Translations under genes and position numbers: made by a program
The notes under the pieces: generated by a model
The model's input: only the letters and a program-made list of their open reading frames with translations
What the model was told of the DNA's origin: nothing
Database searches by the model: none
DNA from: Prochlorococcus marinus str. GP2
GTDB taxonomy: Bacteria; Cyanobacteriota; Cyanobacteriia; PCC-6307; Cyanobiaceae
DNA: 64,000 nt
Assembly (NCBI RefSeq): GCF_000759885.1
Contig: NZ_JNAH01000004.1
Location: 1-64,000 of the forward strand
Direction of reading: 5' to 3'
In this document: positions 44,929-53,166 of the stretch, in pieces
Layout of the letters: each line of letters begins with the position of its first letter
Numbering within the stretch: the stretch's first letter is position 1

Positions 44929-45155
44929 TAGCTTTTGTCTTTATTAGATAAAGCGCCACCTTCTTCTTTGTATTTTTCCCAAGCTTCGCTTATTTTTGCT
45001 TTAGATAAATTTTGTTTACCCTCAGAGAATTTATTTTTGAGATTATTAAAACTATTAGTCAGCTCTTTTTTTGTTGGTTCATCAAGAAAGTTTGATGTTA
45101 ATTTCCATAAGTACCAGCTACTAGCTAGAAGAAGAATTAATCCCAGTAATTGCAT
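44928..45155 (-). CDS. Hypothetical 75-residue membrane-anchored protein
   Basis: An N-terminal helix (MQLLGLILLLASSWYLWKLT) followed by a charged helical tail rich in Lys, Glu and Ser (KQNLSKAKISEAWEKYKEEG). First gene of the four-gene small membrane cluster. Unknown function. Confidence 0.65.
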   Translation of the reverse strand: MQLLGLILLLASSWYLWKLTSNFLDEPTKKELTNSFNNLKNKFSEGKQNLSKAKISEAWEKYKEEGGALSNKDKS

Positions 45156-45243
45156 GTTGGTTTTTTACTATGCTATAACTTTTTTAACGGTTTCGATAAA
45201 TAAATTTATTTAATACTCGAAGATTTTTTTGACATAAAAAAAT

Positions 45244-45399
45244 TTAAAACTTTAACCAGTGGAAAAATATTCTATCCAGCAACCATATAGTTAAACCCCC
45301 TTCTAGGAAAGCCAACCAGTACATCCCGTAATCAGAAAATCCCATTTGTTCTTTTACTGTTTTAATTAATTTTTTGTGGGCTTGAATGAGATCTTTCAT
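45244..45399 (-). CDS. Hypothetical 51-residue membrane protein
   Basis: MKDLIQAHKKLIKTVKEQMG start, a soluble basic part, then one aromatic-rich hydrophobic segment (DYGMYWLAFLEGGLTIWLL, about 24-42). Just downstream of the zinc-finger-like gene on the same strand. Unknown function. Confidence 0.6.
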   Translation of the reverse strand: MKDLIQAHKKLIKTVKEQMGFSDYGMYWLAFLEGGLTIWLLDRIFFHWLKF

Positions 45400-45415
45400 G
45401 AACAATCAAATTTTT

Positions 45416-45667
45416 TTAAACCTGCTGAATTTTTTTAACCAAAAAACCCTTCCCGTAGCAAGATAAACATGTTTTAGTCTCATCTAATGAAATTCTTAGA
45501 AAACCTGCTCCATTACATTTAAAACAATTTACCTTAGTGTTTGAATAGATTTTTGATTTAATTTTAGCAGCACGATTTAAGTAAGAAACAGTTTCTTTAC
45601 GACCGTTTGCCTTGGCGGCTTTGTTTAAAAGCTTTTTGTAGTTGACTTTAAGTTCTTGGATATTCAT
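45416..45667 (-). CDS. Small protein with DnaJ-type zinc finger motifs
   Basis: An 83-residue protein: a basic helical N-terminal half, then two CxxCxGxG motifs, CFKCNGAG (near residue 48) and CLSCYGKG (near 68). This is the zinc-binding pattern of the DnaJ central domain, also used alone in small proteins such as BSD2 and bundle-sheath-defective-like assembly factors. No J domain is present. A role in assembly or folding is possible; not shown. Confidence 0.75.
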   Translation of the reverse strand: MNIQELKVNYKKLLNKAAKANGRKETVSYLNRAAKIKSKIYSNTKVNCFKCNGAGFLRISLDETKTCLSCYGKGFLVKKIQQV

Positions 45668-45955
45668 TTTTTATAGAAACTAAAATGCGAATATAGGAAA
45701 AGCCAAATGTTTAAATAATTGAAAAACTTTTGATTTCCCGTCTATATTTCTAATCTGATCTCTTACTGAGATTAAAATAATATAACTAGGATTTGTCTTA
45801 TATGGTTGGTATCAAGAGTTTTAATTTGTATATTTAATAGAAAATTTATATTTGAAAACCTTAAACTATTTAGGGTGATCATTCAAGAAATATAATTTCG
45901 TCTTATAAAGAAAATTAAGAAATTTATTGTTTAAAAATATTTTTAAGCTCTAGGA

Positions 45956-46081
45956 TTATCCAGCCTTTTTAAGGTTTTTGACTAAAAAATCATTTTCTTT
46001 AGTTAAAACTTTAAGCTTAGATTTTTCCAACTCTTTAATAGTCTCGGAATTTAAATCCTTTTTTGTCTCATTTATATTCAT
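45956..46081 (-). CDS. Small coiled-coil protein, 41 residues
   Basis: A charged helix (MNINETKKDLNSETIKELEK start) ending LTKENDFLVKNLKKAG. It shares L..EN..LV..LKK.G with the 57-residue protein at 41983. Probably a short coiled coil; function unknown. Confidence 0.5.
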   Translation of the reverse strand: MNINETKKDLNSETIKELEKSKLKVLTKENDFLVKNLKKAG

Positions 46082-46614
46082 AGAATTGGAAATTAAAAAT
46101 TATTAAAAGACAAATGAAATCATAGAGATCTCTAAAAAAATTTGTGGATAGTTTTTCTTAAAAGAAGATAATATTTTATTTTGCACATAGAAATTCAAAT
46201 TTAATCAACATATTGTGGAAAACCCTGTTGAAAAATGCTTAAATAGTGGATAACTCTTCGGGAGCATTATCAAAACAAGCTTTTCTGGAAAAATTTTTAA
46301 GTATTAATATTTCATCAAAAAAAATAAAATATAGTTTAAAAAGCATCATAATCACTTGTTATAACAGTGGGATCATTCCTTTTTTTTAAAGATAAAAATT
46401 CTCTTCCAGAAGCACATGTTGATAAAAAATTTAAAAAGTTTTTTCTTTATATGTATCAATTTGAAAATTAAAGTGAAGAAAAATCAAACTAAACTTGAAA
46501 TTTTTAATTTTTGCCATAGCTGATCAAAAAATGTTTTAATTCGGTTTTCTCTATTCAAAGATTTTTCAAAACAAAAATTAATCAAATACATTTGAGATAA
46601 TTGAAAAATTTTAA
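46082..46614. other. 533-base non-coding interval with DnaA-box-like sites
   Basis: No ORF longer than a few codons is convincing on either strand. The left part (46143-46253) carries four same-oriented DnaA-box-like sequences; the right part is AT-rich and otherwise featureless apart from promoter-like sequence before the gene at 46615. Confidence 0.5.
46143..46253. promoter_or_regulatory. Cluster of DnaA-box-like sequences
   Basis: TGTGGATAG (46143-46151), TGTGGAAAA (46214-46222), TGTTGAAAA (46226-46234) and AGTGGATAA (46245-46253). These match the reverse complement of TTWTNCACA with none or one mismatch, and all point the same way. TTTTCCACA is the usual DnaA box form in cyanobacteria. 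No dnaA or dnaN is nearby, so this is not the expected main origin. Confidence 0.45.
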
Positions 46615-46851
46615 ATGACAGAAGAAAAAAAAGATTCAAAAAAATGTTCTGGAAAGAAAAACATCATGTTTGCCTACGGGTTTATACAACTGGGCTCTAG
46701 TTTCGTATCTGCAATAGCTTTAGTTGCAATCGCTTTTGGATTCTGTTCTGTAAAAAAAGAGTCTAAACTTTTCAATAAATGTGTTGTAGAAATTATTGAA
46801 GATGGTGGTACCAATTCTGAGGCCGTAAGGTATTGCAATGGGGGCAATTAA
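46615..46851 (+). CDS. Hypothetical 78-residue membrane protein
   Basis: A Lys-rich N-terminus (MTEEKKDSKKCSGKKN), one long hydrophobic segment at about 18-46, and a C-terminal part with paired Cys (near 62 and 74). Followed 20 bases later by another small gene on the same strand. No family recognised. Confidence 0.6.
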   Translation: MTEEKKDSKKCSGKKNIMFAYGFIQLGSSFVSAIALVAIAFGFCSVKKESKLFNKCVVEIIEDGGTNSEAVRYCNGGN

Positions 46852-46871
46852 AAGCCCTAAAGAACAATTAA

Positions 46872-47114
46872 ATGGATCCAACCTGTGATTTGATTATTGA
46901 CTCTTTAAAAGAGTTGCCAATTGGAGAAACTGATCATTTTATTTGGTTCATAACAGATATTGGCATTGTTGCCCTATTTAAAAGAGAGGAAGACTTTGAA
47001 ACTTATAGTTCGAGTGTCGAAAATGAGGCAAATAAAATTGCTTTGGATATAACTAAAGAAGTGAAAGAGTACTTAAAAATAAAAGAGAAACAGCTTTTCT
47101 TGTTTTATTCATAA
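46872..47114 (+). CDS. Hypothetical 80-residue soluble protein
   Basis: MDPTCDLIIDSLKELPIGET start; acidic, with a beta-rich middle (FIWFITDIGIVALFKR) and a helical C-terminus. Likely co-transcribed with the gene before it. No family recognised. Confidence 0.55.
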   Translation: MDPTCDLIIDSLKELPIGETDHFIWFITDIGIVALFKREEDFETYSSSVENEANKIALDITKEVKEYLKIKEKQLFLFYS

Positions 47115-47134
47115 TCTAGGATTTAGTTCTTAAT

Positions 47135-47329
47135 CTAGTAGGATGGCTCAAGGTTTAGCGCCGGCTCTATAATATTGTTTTCGCTTATTAATTCGTAGGT
47201 TAGCTCTTTATTTAGGGCATTTATATAAGATGTATAAAGTTTTCCCCAAACAAATTCAAATTCATCCTTACTTAAATTCTTGAAAAGAATTTCTCCTTTG
47301 AAGTAAATGTGATAAGAATCATTCATCAT
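47135..47329 (-). CDS. Hypothetical 64-residue protein
   Basis: A soluble protein with YHIYFKGEILFKNLSKDEFE near the N-terminus and an acidic C-terminus. Convergent with the 80-residue protein gene. No family recognised. Confidence 0.6.
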   Translation of the reverse strand: MMNDSYHIYFKGEILFKNLSKDEFEFVWGKLYTSYINALNKELTYELISENNIIEPALNLEPSY

Positions 47330-47424
47330 GGAAAATTAATCTTATCCTTTTTAACGCAGTGAAATATGTATGTAGTATTAGGTGCTACTAAAAAGAAATT
47401 TTTATTTAGAAGTTAGAAATACTT

Positions 47425-47736
47425 TTAGACTATCCGTGTATTCATTTTTTGTTTTTTGAATAATCCGACTGTCTCATCAAGATCCATACACGGCTGAATA
47501 CTTATATCCATTAACCTTCTCCAGGGATGCCATTGCTTCCAAATTGTCTCAAGAGAATCTGCACTTACTACAGAATGTCCAATCCCATTTTGAACCATAA
47601 AAATCCAAGAATGAACCTCATAGTTCTCAGGTCTATTTTGGGGACCACCTGATTCGTACCAATTAATTAGCATTTCTGCTCCTTCTTCTTGATCCTCGCC
47701 ATCTGTAAATTCGTAGGAAATCAAATACCTTTGCAT
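47425..47736 (-). CDS. DUF3303-like protein
   Basis: A 103-residue ferredoxin-like-fold protein. MLINWYESGGPQNRPE, WIFMVQNGIGHSVVSADSLE and WHPWRRLMDISIQPCMDLDE follow the DUF3303 pattern (W, Gly-rich turn, a Glu/Asp-W helix, C-terminal strand). Function unknown. Confidence 0.7.
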   Translation of the reverse strand: MQRYLISYEFTDGEDQEEGAEMLINWYESGGPQNRPENYEVHSWIFMVQNGIGHSVVSADSLETIWKQWHPWRRLMDISIQPCMDLDETVGLFKKQKMNTRIV

Positions 47737-48019
47737 ATAGATTATTATTAAAATCTTTAAACTATTTTAACTATAGATTTAGATATTGCCTCCTAATTTA
47801 ATTAATGCTATCAAGTTTATAGAAGCGATTGTTTTAAATGTCTGAAAGATTTGGGAAAATCAAAAAGAATATTTTGACTAATTTATCTTTTATAAATAGG
47901 ACAATCTTGAAGTATTTTCATAACCATGATCTGTTCGTATAGCTCCAGTTAAGAGATAAAATTTGATACTTTTTAAAATACCTTAAATTAGTTACCATAT
48001 TTGTACTGTTTAGATACCA

Positions 48020-48403
48020 ATGAAAAATAAAAAGGATCAAAGCGATCCAATTGATAATTTAGAGTATGAAAAAGTTCTAGAAGAAGAAATAATTAATTCG
48101 TACGAAAGTAAATTTCAGAAAGATACTGAAGAAGATATTAAAAAGATTAAATTTTACAGACTTAAAAGAACTCCATTAGAAATACTAAATAGGTCATTTT
48201 TCTTTTTCTTTATTGGAAGTTTTCTTTTCTCTTTGTTTTTAGCTTATTCAGAAAGTAAGTTATGGTTCATACTTTATGTAATAAGTGCATTGTCATGTGT
48301 TTTCTATACTCCTAACAGGAAGGCAATTAAAGAATTAATAGCAGCTTGGCCAAATATAGAGGATCTCATTAAAGGGAGGAGTTTGTGGAGAAAAGGCAAG
48401 TAA
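48020..48403 (+). CDS. Hypothetical 127-residue membrane protein
   Basis: A charged N-terminal half (acidic, with IDNLEYEKVLEEEIINSYES), two adjoining hydrophobic segments at about 59-95 and a basic C-terminus (GRSLWRKGK). Followed by two very small genes on the same strand with eight bases and then an overlap, an apparent three-gene unit. Not recognised. Confidence 0.65.
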   Translation: MKNKKDQSDPIDNLEYEKVLEEEIINSYESKFQKDTEEDIKKIKFYRLKRTPLEILNRSFFFFFIGSFLFSLFLAYSESKLWFILYVISALSCVFYTPNRKAIKELIAAWPNIEDLIKGRSLWRKGK

Positions 48404-48410
48404 AAAGATT

Positions 48411-48503
48411 ATGAAACCGTTAAATTCATTTAAAAAGTGGTTATTAAATATTCTTGTGCCATACATTGAGGGTACCAACAAGAAGAAAGAGGATAAAAAA
48501 TGA
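48411..48503 (+). CDS. Small hypothetical protein, 30 residues
   Basis: MKPLNSFKKWLLNILVPYIE start with a moderately hydrophobic middle and a very basic tail. Its stop overlaps the ATG of the next ORF (ATGA), suggesting coupling. Confidence 0.45.
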   Translation: MKPLNSFKKWLLNILVPYIEGTNKKKEDKK

Positions 48504-48637
48504 TTCTAATAAAGGTTGGAATTGTTGTTGAAATATTTTTGTTTGTTGTAGTTTTTTTATGGGTTAGGAAAATAAATAGAAAACAATCCAGGCAACCATC
48601 TCTATCAAAAAAAACAATAAAAAATCTCAAATTTTAG
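48500..48637 (+). CDS. Small membrane protein, 45 residues
   Basis: One strong hydrophobic helix (MILIKVGIVVEIFLFVVVFL), then a basic tail rich in Lys, Arg and Gln. The four-base overlap with the preceding gene supports it. Unknown function. Confidence 0.55.
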   Translation: MILIKVGIVVEIFLFVVVFLWVRKINRKQSRQPSLSKKTIKNLKF

Positions 48638-48713
48638 AATTTTGATCACAAAATAAGGAATTTTTATAAAGAGATCAAATTTATGGGAAAATTCTTTACT
48701 TTTTTCTCTCACT

Positions 48714-49112
48714 TTGTGTGTGAAATCGGTTAGAACAATTAAATCGTTCTTAAAAAATATGGTTTCTTCCATTCAAGGTCTTGCTCCAATAACCAATCCA
48801 TTAAATAGTGTCTTAATAGAAAAGAAACTCATAAATGTTGATCAAAAGTTTATTCAACTTGTTTCTCTGGCAGAAGGATTACCTCGTACAGAAGTCATTG
48901 AAAGTGGAAGGAATTATTGGAGAGGTGTTTGTAGAAGCTTGATTTTTAGATTTCCTGATGACCTTGAAATTTTAAAGCTTGATGTAAGAAGTTATGTAGA
49001 CAGATCAAAAGGAATCATTCAAATAAGATCTGCAGCAAGATTAGGTCAATCAGATTTAGGCGTTAATCTAAGACGAGCGGAATACTTGTTTAATCAATTA
49101 GAGAAATTTTAA
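48714..49112 (+). CDS. DUF1499 family protein
   Basis: A protein of up to 132 residues. The C-terminal half has VDRSKGIIQIRSAARLGQSD followed by LGVNLRRAEYL, the DUF1499 hallmark (S..R.G.SD.GVN..R). GTG at 48714 and at 48720 and ATG at 48759 are all possible; the last would remove 15 residues before MVSSIQGLAP. Function of the family is unknown. Confidence 0.8.
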   Translation: MCVKSVRTIKSFLKNMVSSIQGLAPITNPLNSVLIEKKLINVDQKFIQLVSLAEGLPRTEVIESGRNYWRGVCRSLIFRFPDDLEILKLDVRSYVDRSKGIIQIRSAARLGQSDLGVNLRRAEYLFNQLEKF

Positions 49113-49188
49113 TTAATCTGTTTTTTATAAATTTAAGGTTCTTTTTACTAAATAGTTGTGCTTTAATTCATAAGAATATTGAACTGAC

Positions 49189-49320
49189 ATGGTTAAGATA
49201 ATCTTAGTTGGAATAATTGTAGCTCTTGTGTATTCTCAACCTGACCTTCGTCTTACAGTCGCTGATTGGTTAAGAGCAGCTTCTGATTTTCTTATTGAAT
49301 CAGTACAAGTAAAACCTTGA
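49189..49320 (+). CDS. Small hypothetical protein, 43 residues
   Basis: MVKIILVGIIVALVYSQPDL start with one short hydrophobic segment and a helical C-terminus (DWLRAASDFLIE). Unknown function. Confidence 0.55.
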   Translation: MVKIILVGIIVALVYSQPDLRLTVADWLRAASDFLIESVQVKP

Positions 49321-49338
49321 ATAAATTTTAATGAAACA

Positions 49339-49425
49339 TTAAAAAAGACCTGAGACGGTAATCATTTGTTTAATGCATACAGCTACGAAAATAAATATTA
49401 TTATCCTGCTTAATATGTATTTCAC
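49339..49425 (-). CDS. Putative small membrane protein, 28 residues
   Basis: A GTG-started frame (MKYILSRIIIFIFVAVCIKQ) forming almost one helix with a basic N-terminus. Supported only by its shape and its place in a gene-free gap. Confidence 0.35.
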   Translation of the reverse strand: MKYILSRIIIFIFVAVCIKQMITVSGLF

Positions 49426-49502
49426 TTAAACAAATAAAAAGTTTTAGAAACATAATAGAAAATTTTTTTGAAATTTTTGAATAGTTAACGATAATAAGTG
49501 AT

Positions 49503-50558
49503 ATGAAGCTTAGATTATTTGAGTTCTATTTTATTAAAGACTATTTAAGGCCTTGGTTTGGTCTTATTTATTCTTTATTCTTTCTGTTTTTTTTAGGTGC
49601 AATTGGCTATCGAATAACAGAGGGATGGGAATGGAGTGATTGCTTATGGATGGTTCTGATCACAATAACTACTATTGGTTTTGGAGAAGTTCAACCTTTA
49701 AGTCCTGAAGGCAGGATAGTAACTGTTTTAGTAATCGTTGGCGGATTGATCTTTATTCAATTTACCTTTCAAAAAGCTGTAAGATTATTCGAATCTGGCT
49801 ATTTTCAAAGAGTAAACGAATTACGTTTTAAAAGACTTCTTAGAAAAATGGAAAATCATGTAATTTTGTGCGGATATGGGAGGGTAGGTCAGGAAATTTC
49901 TAACCAAATAAAAACGCAAAATATTCCAATTATTGTGGTTGAGAGCGATGAAGATAGAAAAAAGATTGCTGAAGAAAAAGGTTTAGAAGTTCTTTGTGCT
50001 GATGCAACTCTTGATGAGACTTTAAAACTGGCAGGATTAGAAAAATGCAAAAGTTTGGTTGTTACTTTGCCCAATGATGCTGCTAATTTATATGTGGTTT
50101 TAAGCGCTAAAGGGATAAGAAGTTCTATAAGAGTAATTGCAAGAGCTGGGACTGAAGAAGCCGCAAGTAAGTTGAGATTAGCCGGGGCAAGTATAGTTGT
50201 AAGTCCTTATATAGCTGCAGGAAGAGCAATGGCATCAATGGCTTTAAGACCAATAGCTATCGACTTCCTTGATCTGCTCGCAGGAAGTGAATGTGAAATT
50301 GAAGAATTTGAATTAAGTAATGATATTAGTCTTTTTGAAACAGCAGAGAAAAGATCACTTTCTGAACTTGGAATAGGAAAAAAAAGCGGTGCAAAAATTT
50401 TAGCTATTAAAGAAAATGAAAAGTTGTTCACTAATCCTGGTGGTAACTTTATACTTCAGCCAGGTCAGGTATTAATAGCATTTGGTAGTAAAGAACAACT
50501 AAATATTTTGAACGGATTATTAGGAAATCTTGTCGTAGCAGTAGAACTATTAAAATAG
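49503..50558 (+). CDS. Potassium channel with RCK/TrkA-N domain
   Basis: A 351-residue protein: two membrane helices (about 20-38 and 75-92) around a pore loop with the filter-like ITITTIGFGEVQP, close to the TVGYGD signature but with TIGFGE. The cytoplasmic part has the NAD-binding RCK_N domain (VILCGYGRVGQEIS near residue 119) and a C-terminal RCK_C/TrkA_C domain. Typical for a prokaryotic MthK-like K+ channel; the altered filter leaves ion choice open. Confidence 0.9.
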   Translation: MKLRLFEFYFIKDYLRPWFGLIYSLFFLFFLGAIGYRITEGWEWSDCLWMVLITITTIGFGEVQPLSPEGRIVTVLVIVGGLIFIQFTFQKAVRLFESGYFQRVNELRFKRLLRKMENHVILCGYGRVGQEISNQIKTQNIPIIVVESDEDRKKIAEEKGLEVLCADATLDETLKLAGLEKCKSLVVTLPNDAANLYVVLSAKGIRSSIRVIARAGTEEAASKLRLAGASIVVSPYIAAGRAMASMALRPIAIDFLDLLAGSECEIEEFELSNDISLFETAEKRSLSELGIGKKSGAKILAIKENEKLFTNPGGNFILQPGQVLIAFGSKEQLNILNGLLGNLVVAVELLK

Positions 50559-50612
50559 ATAGATCGAGATTAAGAATTAATAGCTAAATTAGTTGTGAGT
50601 GCAATAAATCAA

Positions 50613-50966
50613 ATGAAAATATTTAAATATCTACTTGTAATTCCTGTAATAACTTTAATAATTGTTTTTCAAACTTCTTTGCAAAATAGATTTCTAATGG
50701 CTTCTGATATTAGAGATGGAGAAACAATTTTTAGAAATGTTTGCGCAGGCTGCCATGTAAGAGGTGGATCAGTCGTTCTTAAAGGATCCAAATCATTAAA
50801 ACTTTCCGACCTTGAAAAAAGAGGAATAGCAGATGAGATTTCAATAGCAAAAATTGCTAATGATGGGATTGGTTTTATGAAGGGTTATAAAAATAAATTG
50901 AAGGAAGGAGAGGATAAGGTTCTTGCACAGTGGATTATTCAAAATGCAGAAAAGGGTTGGGAATAA
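50613..50966 (+). CDS. c6-type cytochrome (c553)
   Basis: A 117-residue class I cytochrome c. N-terminal hydrophobic signal (about residues 5-20), then the mature domain with the haem motif CAGCH in FRNVCAGCHVRGG, the likely axial Met in GIGFMKGY and a C-terminal AQWIIQNAEKGW helix, all in c6 order. It probably carries electrons on the lumenal side of thylakoids. GTG at 50595 would add six residues; ATG at 50613 places Lys before the hydrophobic core and is preferred. Confidence 0.85.
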   Translation: MKIFKYLLVIPVITLIIVFQTSLQNRFLMASDIRDGETIFRNVCAGCHVRGGSVVLKGSKSLKLSDLEKRGIADEISIAKIANDGIGFMKGYKNKLKEGEDKVLAQWIIQNAEKGWE

Positions 50967-51135
50967 ATGAAAAGCGTACTTCTTGCAAATTTTTTACTTC
51001 TATTAGCTGAGCTCTTAATGCCAATATATACATAATAATTTTATATATCAAAATAATTTGATTTATTTATCTTTTGATTTTTAAATTACTTCTTGGCTGT
51101 AATTTATATTTAACAGACTCGTTTCTCATTACAAA

Positions 51136-52107
51136 GTGGGCATTTTAAAAAAAATCTTTATTTTCTCTTCTGCTATCTCATTAGTTCTCTCTCAAGATGC
51201 GATTGCTTCAAAAAGATTAAGCGGAGCAGGTGCTACATTTCCCTCGAAAATTTATACTAGGTGGTTTTTTGACTTGGCGAAATCAGGCGGACCAAGGGTT
51301 AATTACCAGGCAATTGGTTCGGGCTCTGGAAGAAAAGCTTTTATAGACCAAACCGTAAACTTTGGTGCTTCTGATGATCCTATGAAGGCTAAGGATATAG
51401 AAAAGGTATCAAGAGGTTTAGTACAGATTCCTATGGTTGGAGGAACTATTGCTTTTGGTTATAACTATGATTGCGATTTGAAACTTACTCAAGAGCAAGC
51501 AGTACGAGTTGCAATGGGTATGGTTAAAAACTGGAAAGAATTAGGCTGTAAATCAGGAAAGTTAACTTGGATACATCGTTCTGATGGTTCAGGAACTACT
51601 AAGGCTTTCACAAACTCTATGGAAGCATTTTCTCCAACATGGATTTTAGGAACTGGTAAATCAGTTAAGTGGCCAGCAGGCGTTGGAGCAAAAGGTAATT
51701 CTGGTGTTGCAGGTGTAATTCAAAACACTCCAGGCACAATTGGTTATGTAAATCAGTCATATATTAAAGGTAATGTTAAGGCTGCTGCACTTCAAAATCT
51801 TTCAGGGGAGTTTCTAAAACCATCTGCAGAATCAGGAGCTAAAGCTCTTAATGGTATTACTTTAGATGAAAATCTTGCGGGTAAAAATCCTAATCCAACG
51901 GCGAAAGGAGCGTACCCTATAACTTCATTGACATGGATACTTGCTTACGAAAAAGGTAATGGTAGAAATACTAAAGCAATCAAACAAGCCCTTAATGCAT
52001 TGTTAAGTGATGAGTATCAAGATAAGGCTTCATCCCTTGGATTTATCCCCTTAAAAGGCAATATCCTTTTGAAATCAAGAGCTGCCGTTGAAAAAATAGG
52101 TAGTTAA
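51136..52107 (+). CDS. pstS: Phosphate-binding periplasmic protein PstS
   Basis: A 323-residue phosphate-binding protein with a signal peptide (about 24 residues, ending QDAIA). Family features: LSGAGATFPSKIYTRWFFDL, NYQAIGSGSGRKAF, FGASDDPM, IHRSDGSGTTKAF and NSGVAGVIQNTPGTIGYVN. GTG start. First gene of pstSCAB; the 170-base leader is AT-rich and no certain Pho box is seen. PstS is the usual phosphate-starvation marker in this group. Confidence 0.93.
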   Translation: MGILKKIFIFSSAISLVLSQDAIASKRLSGAGATFPSKIYTRWFFDLAKSGGPRVNYQAIGSGSGRKAFIDQTVNFGASDDPMKAKDIEKVSRGLVQIPMVGGTIAFGYNYDCDLKLTQEQAVRVAMGMVKNWKELGCKSGKLTWIHRSDGSGTTKAFTNSMEAFSPTWILGTGKSVKWPAGVGAKGNSGVAGVIQNTPGTIGYVNQSYIKGNVKAAALQNLSGEFLKPSAESGAKALNGITLDENLAGKNPNPTAKGAYPITSLTWILAYEKGNGRNTKAIKQALNALLSDEYQDKASSLGFIPLKGNILLKSRAAVEKIGS

Positions 52108-52212
52108 ATTTTTAGATAGATGTCAAATTATCATGACTTTCATATACCTTTAAGTCGTCTTAAAGTCTTTTACAGCATTTAGTAGTAGATTTATAGAGAT
52201 ATTCTTTTTTTA

Positions 52213-53160
52213 ATGGAAGAGAAATTAACTCTTTTCAAGAATCGTAAAAGATTCGGTATCGAAAAAAATATAGATATTATCTTCAAGAATACTGCCCTAG
52301 TCTTGTCTAGTTTCGTAGCAATAATACTTTTAGGAATTATTTTAGTAGTCTTTTTCCAGTCATTTGAATCTTTTTCAAGGTATGGTTTGAAGTTTTTAGT
52401 AACCTCTGAATGGAACCCAGTAAAAGATGAATACGGAGCTTTTACTGCAATTTATGGCACATTGGTAACTTCATTTCTTTCGTTATTAATAACTATCCCT
52501 TTGGGCGTTGGAACTGCAATATTTATTACCGAGGACTTTGTGCCGAAAGTTTTTAGAGAAATAATTGGTTCTTTTGTTGAATTATTAGCAGCTATTCCAT
52601 CTGTTGTATTGGGACTTTGGGCAATATTTGTAATGGAACCTTTTTTTAGAGCCTTTTTTGTCTTTTTACATAATTTCTTTGGTTGGATTCCTTTATTCAG
52701 TACAGAACCAACAGGTAGGAATTCTTTGTTAGCAATATTGATTTTAGTAGTAATGCTTTTGCCAATAGTGACTTCCATTGCAAGGGATTCACTTAATCAG
52801 GTTCCTAAAAAGCTTAGAAATGCAGCCTACGGAATTGGAGCAAGTAGATGGAAAACAATATTTTCAGTGATTTTACCGGCAGCATTATCAGGAATTATGG
52901 CAGGTGTTCTTCTTGCTTTAGGTAGAGCAATGGGAGAAACAATGGCTGTCACAATGATAATTGGTAATTCAAATGCATTTAGTTGGTCTCTATTATCTCC
53001 TGGATATACCATTTCCTCCATGCTCGCAAATCAGTTTGGTGAGGCTGATGGAAGTCAGGTTTCATCACTATTTTATGCAGCTTTTGTACTAATGATCCTA
53101 TCTTTAGTGGTCAATATCTTTGCGCAGTGGCTAGTTAAGAAATTTAGTCTCAAATATTAG
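52213..53160 (+). CDS. pstC: Phosphate ABC transporter permease PstC
   Basis: A 315-residue permease with six helices and the permease signature GIGASRWKTIFSVILPAALS near residue 210. AIPSVVLGLWAIFVM and GRAMGETMAVTMIIGN are typical PstC parts. Follows pstS by 105 bases and precedes pstA by six. Confidence 0.93.
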   Translation: MEEKLTLFKNRKRFGIEKNIDIIFKNTALVLSSFVAIILLGIILVVFFQSFESFSRYGLKFLVTSEWNPVKDEYGAFTAIYGTLVTSFLSLLITIPLGVGTAIFITEDFVPKVFREIIGSFVELLAAIPSVVLGLWAIFVMEPFFRAFFVFLHNFFGWIPLFSTEPTGRNSLLAILILVVMLLPIVTSIARDSLNQVPKKLRNAAYGIGASRWKTIFSVILPAALSGIMAGVLLALGRAMGETMAVTMIIGNSNAFSWSLLSPGYTISSMLANQFGEADGSQVSSLFYAAFVLMILSLVVNIFAQWLVKKFSLKY

Positions 53161-53166
53161 ATAATT

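Noticed and set aside
46082-46614. Chromosomal replication origin
   Set aside because: DnaA-like boxes are present, but there is no dnaN/dnaA context or visible unwinding-element organisation; reported as a box cluster only.
50967-51035. 22-codon ORF after the cytochrome gene
   Set aside because: Too short to judge; only a hydrophobic run and adjacency support it.
51036-51135. Pho box upstream of pstS
   Set aside because: Only one loose match (TTTAACAG) and no direct repeat at the expected spacing.
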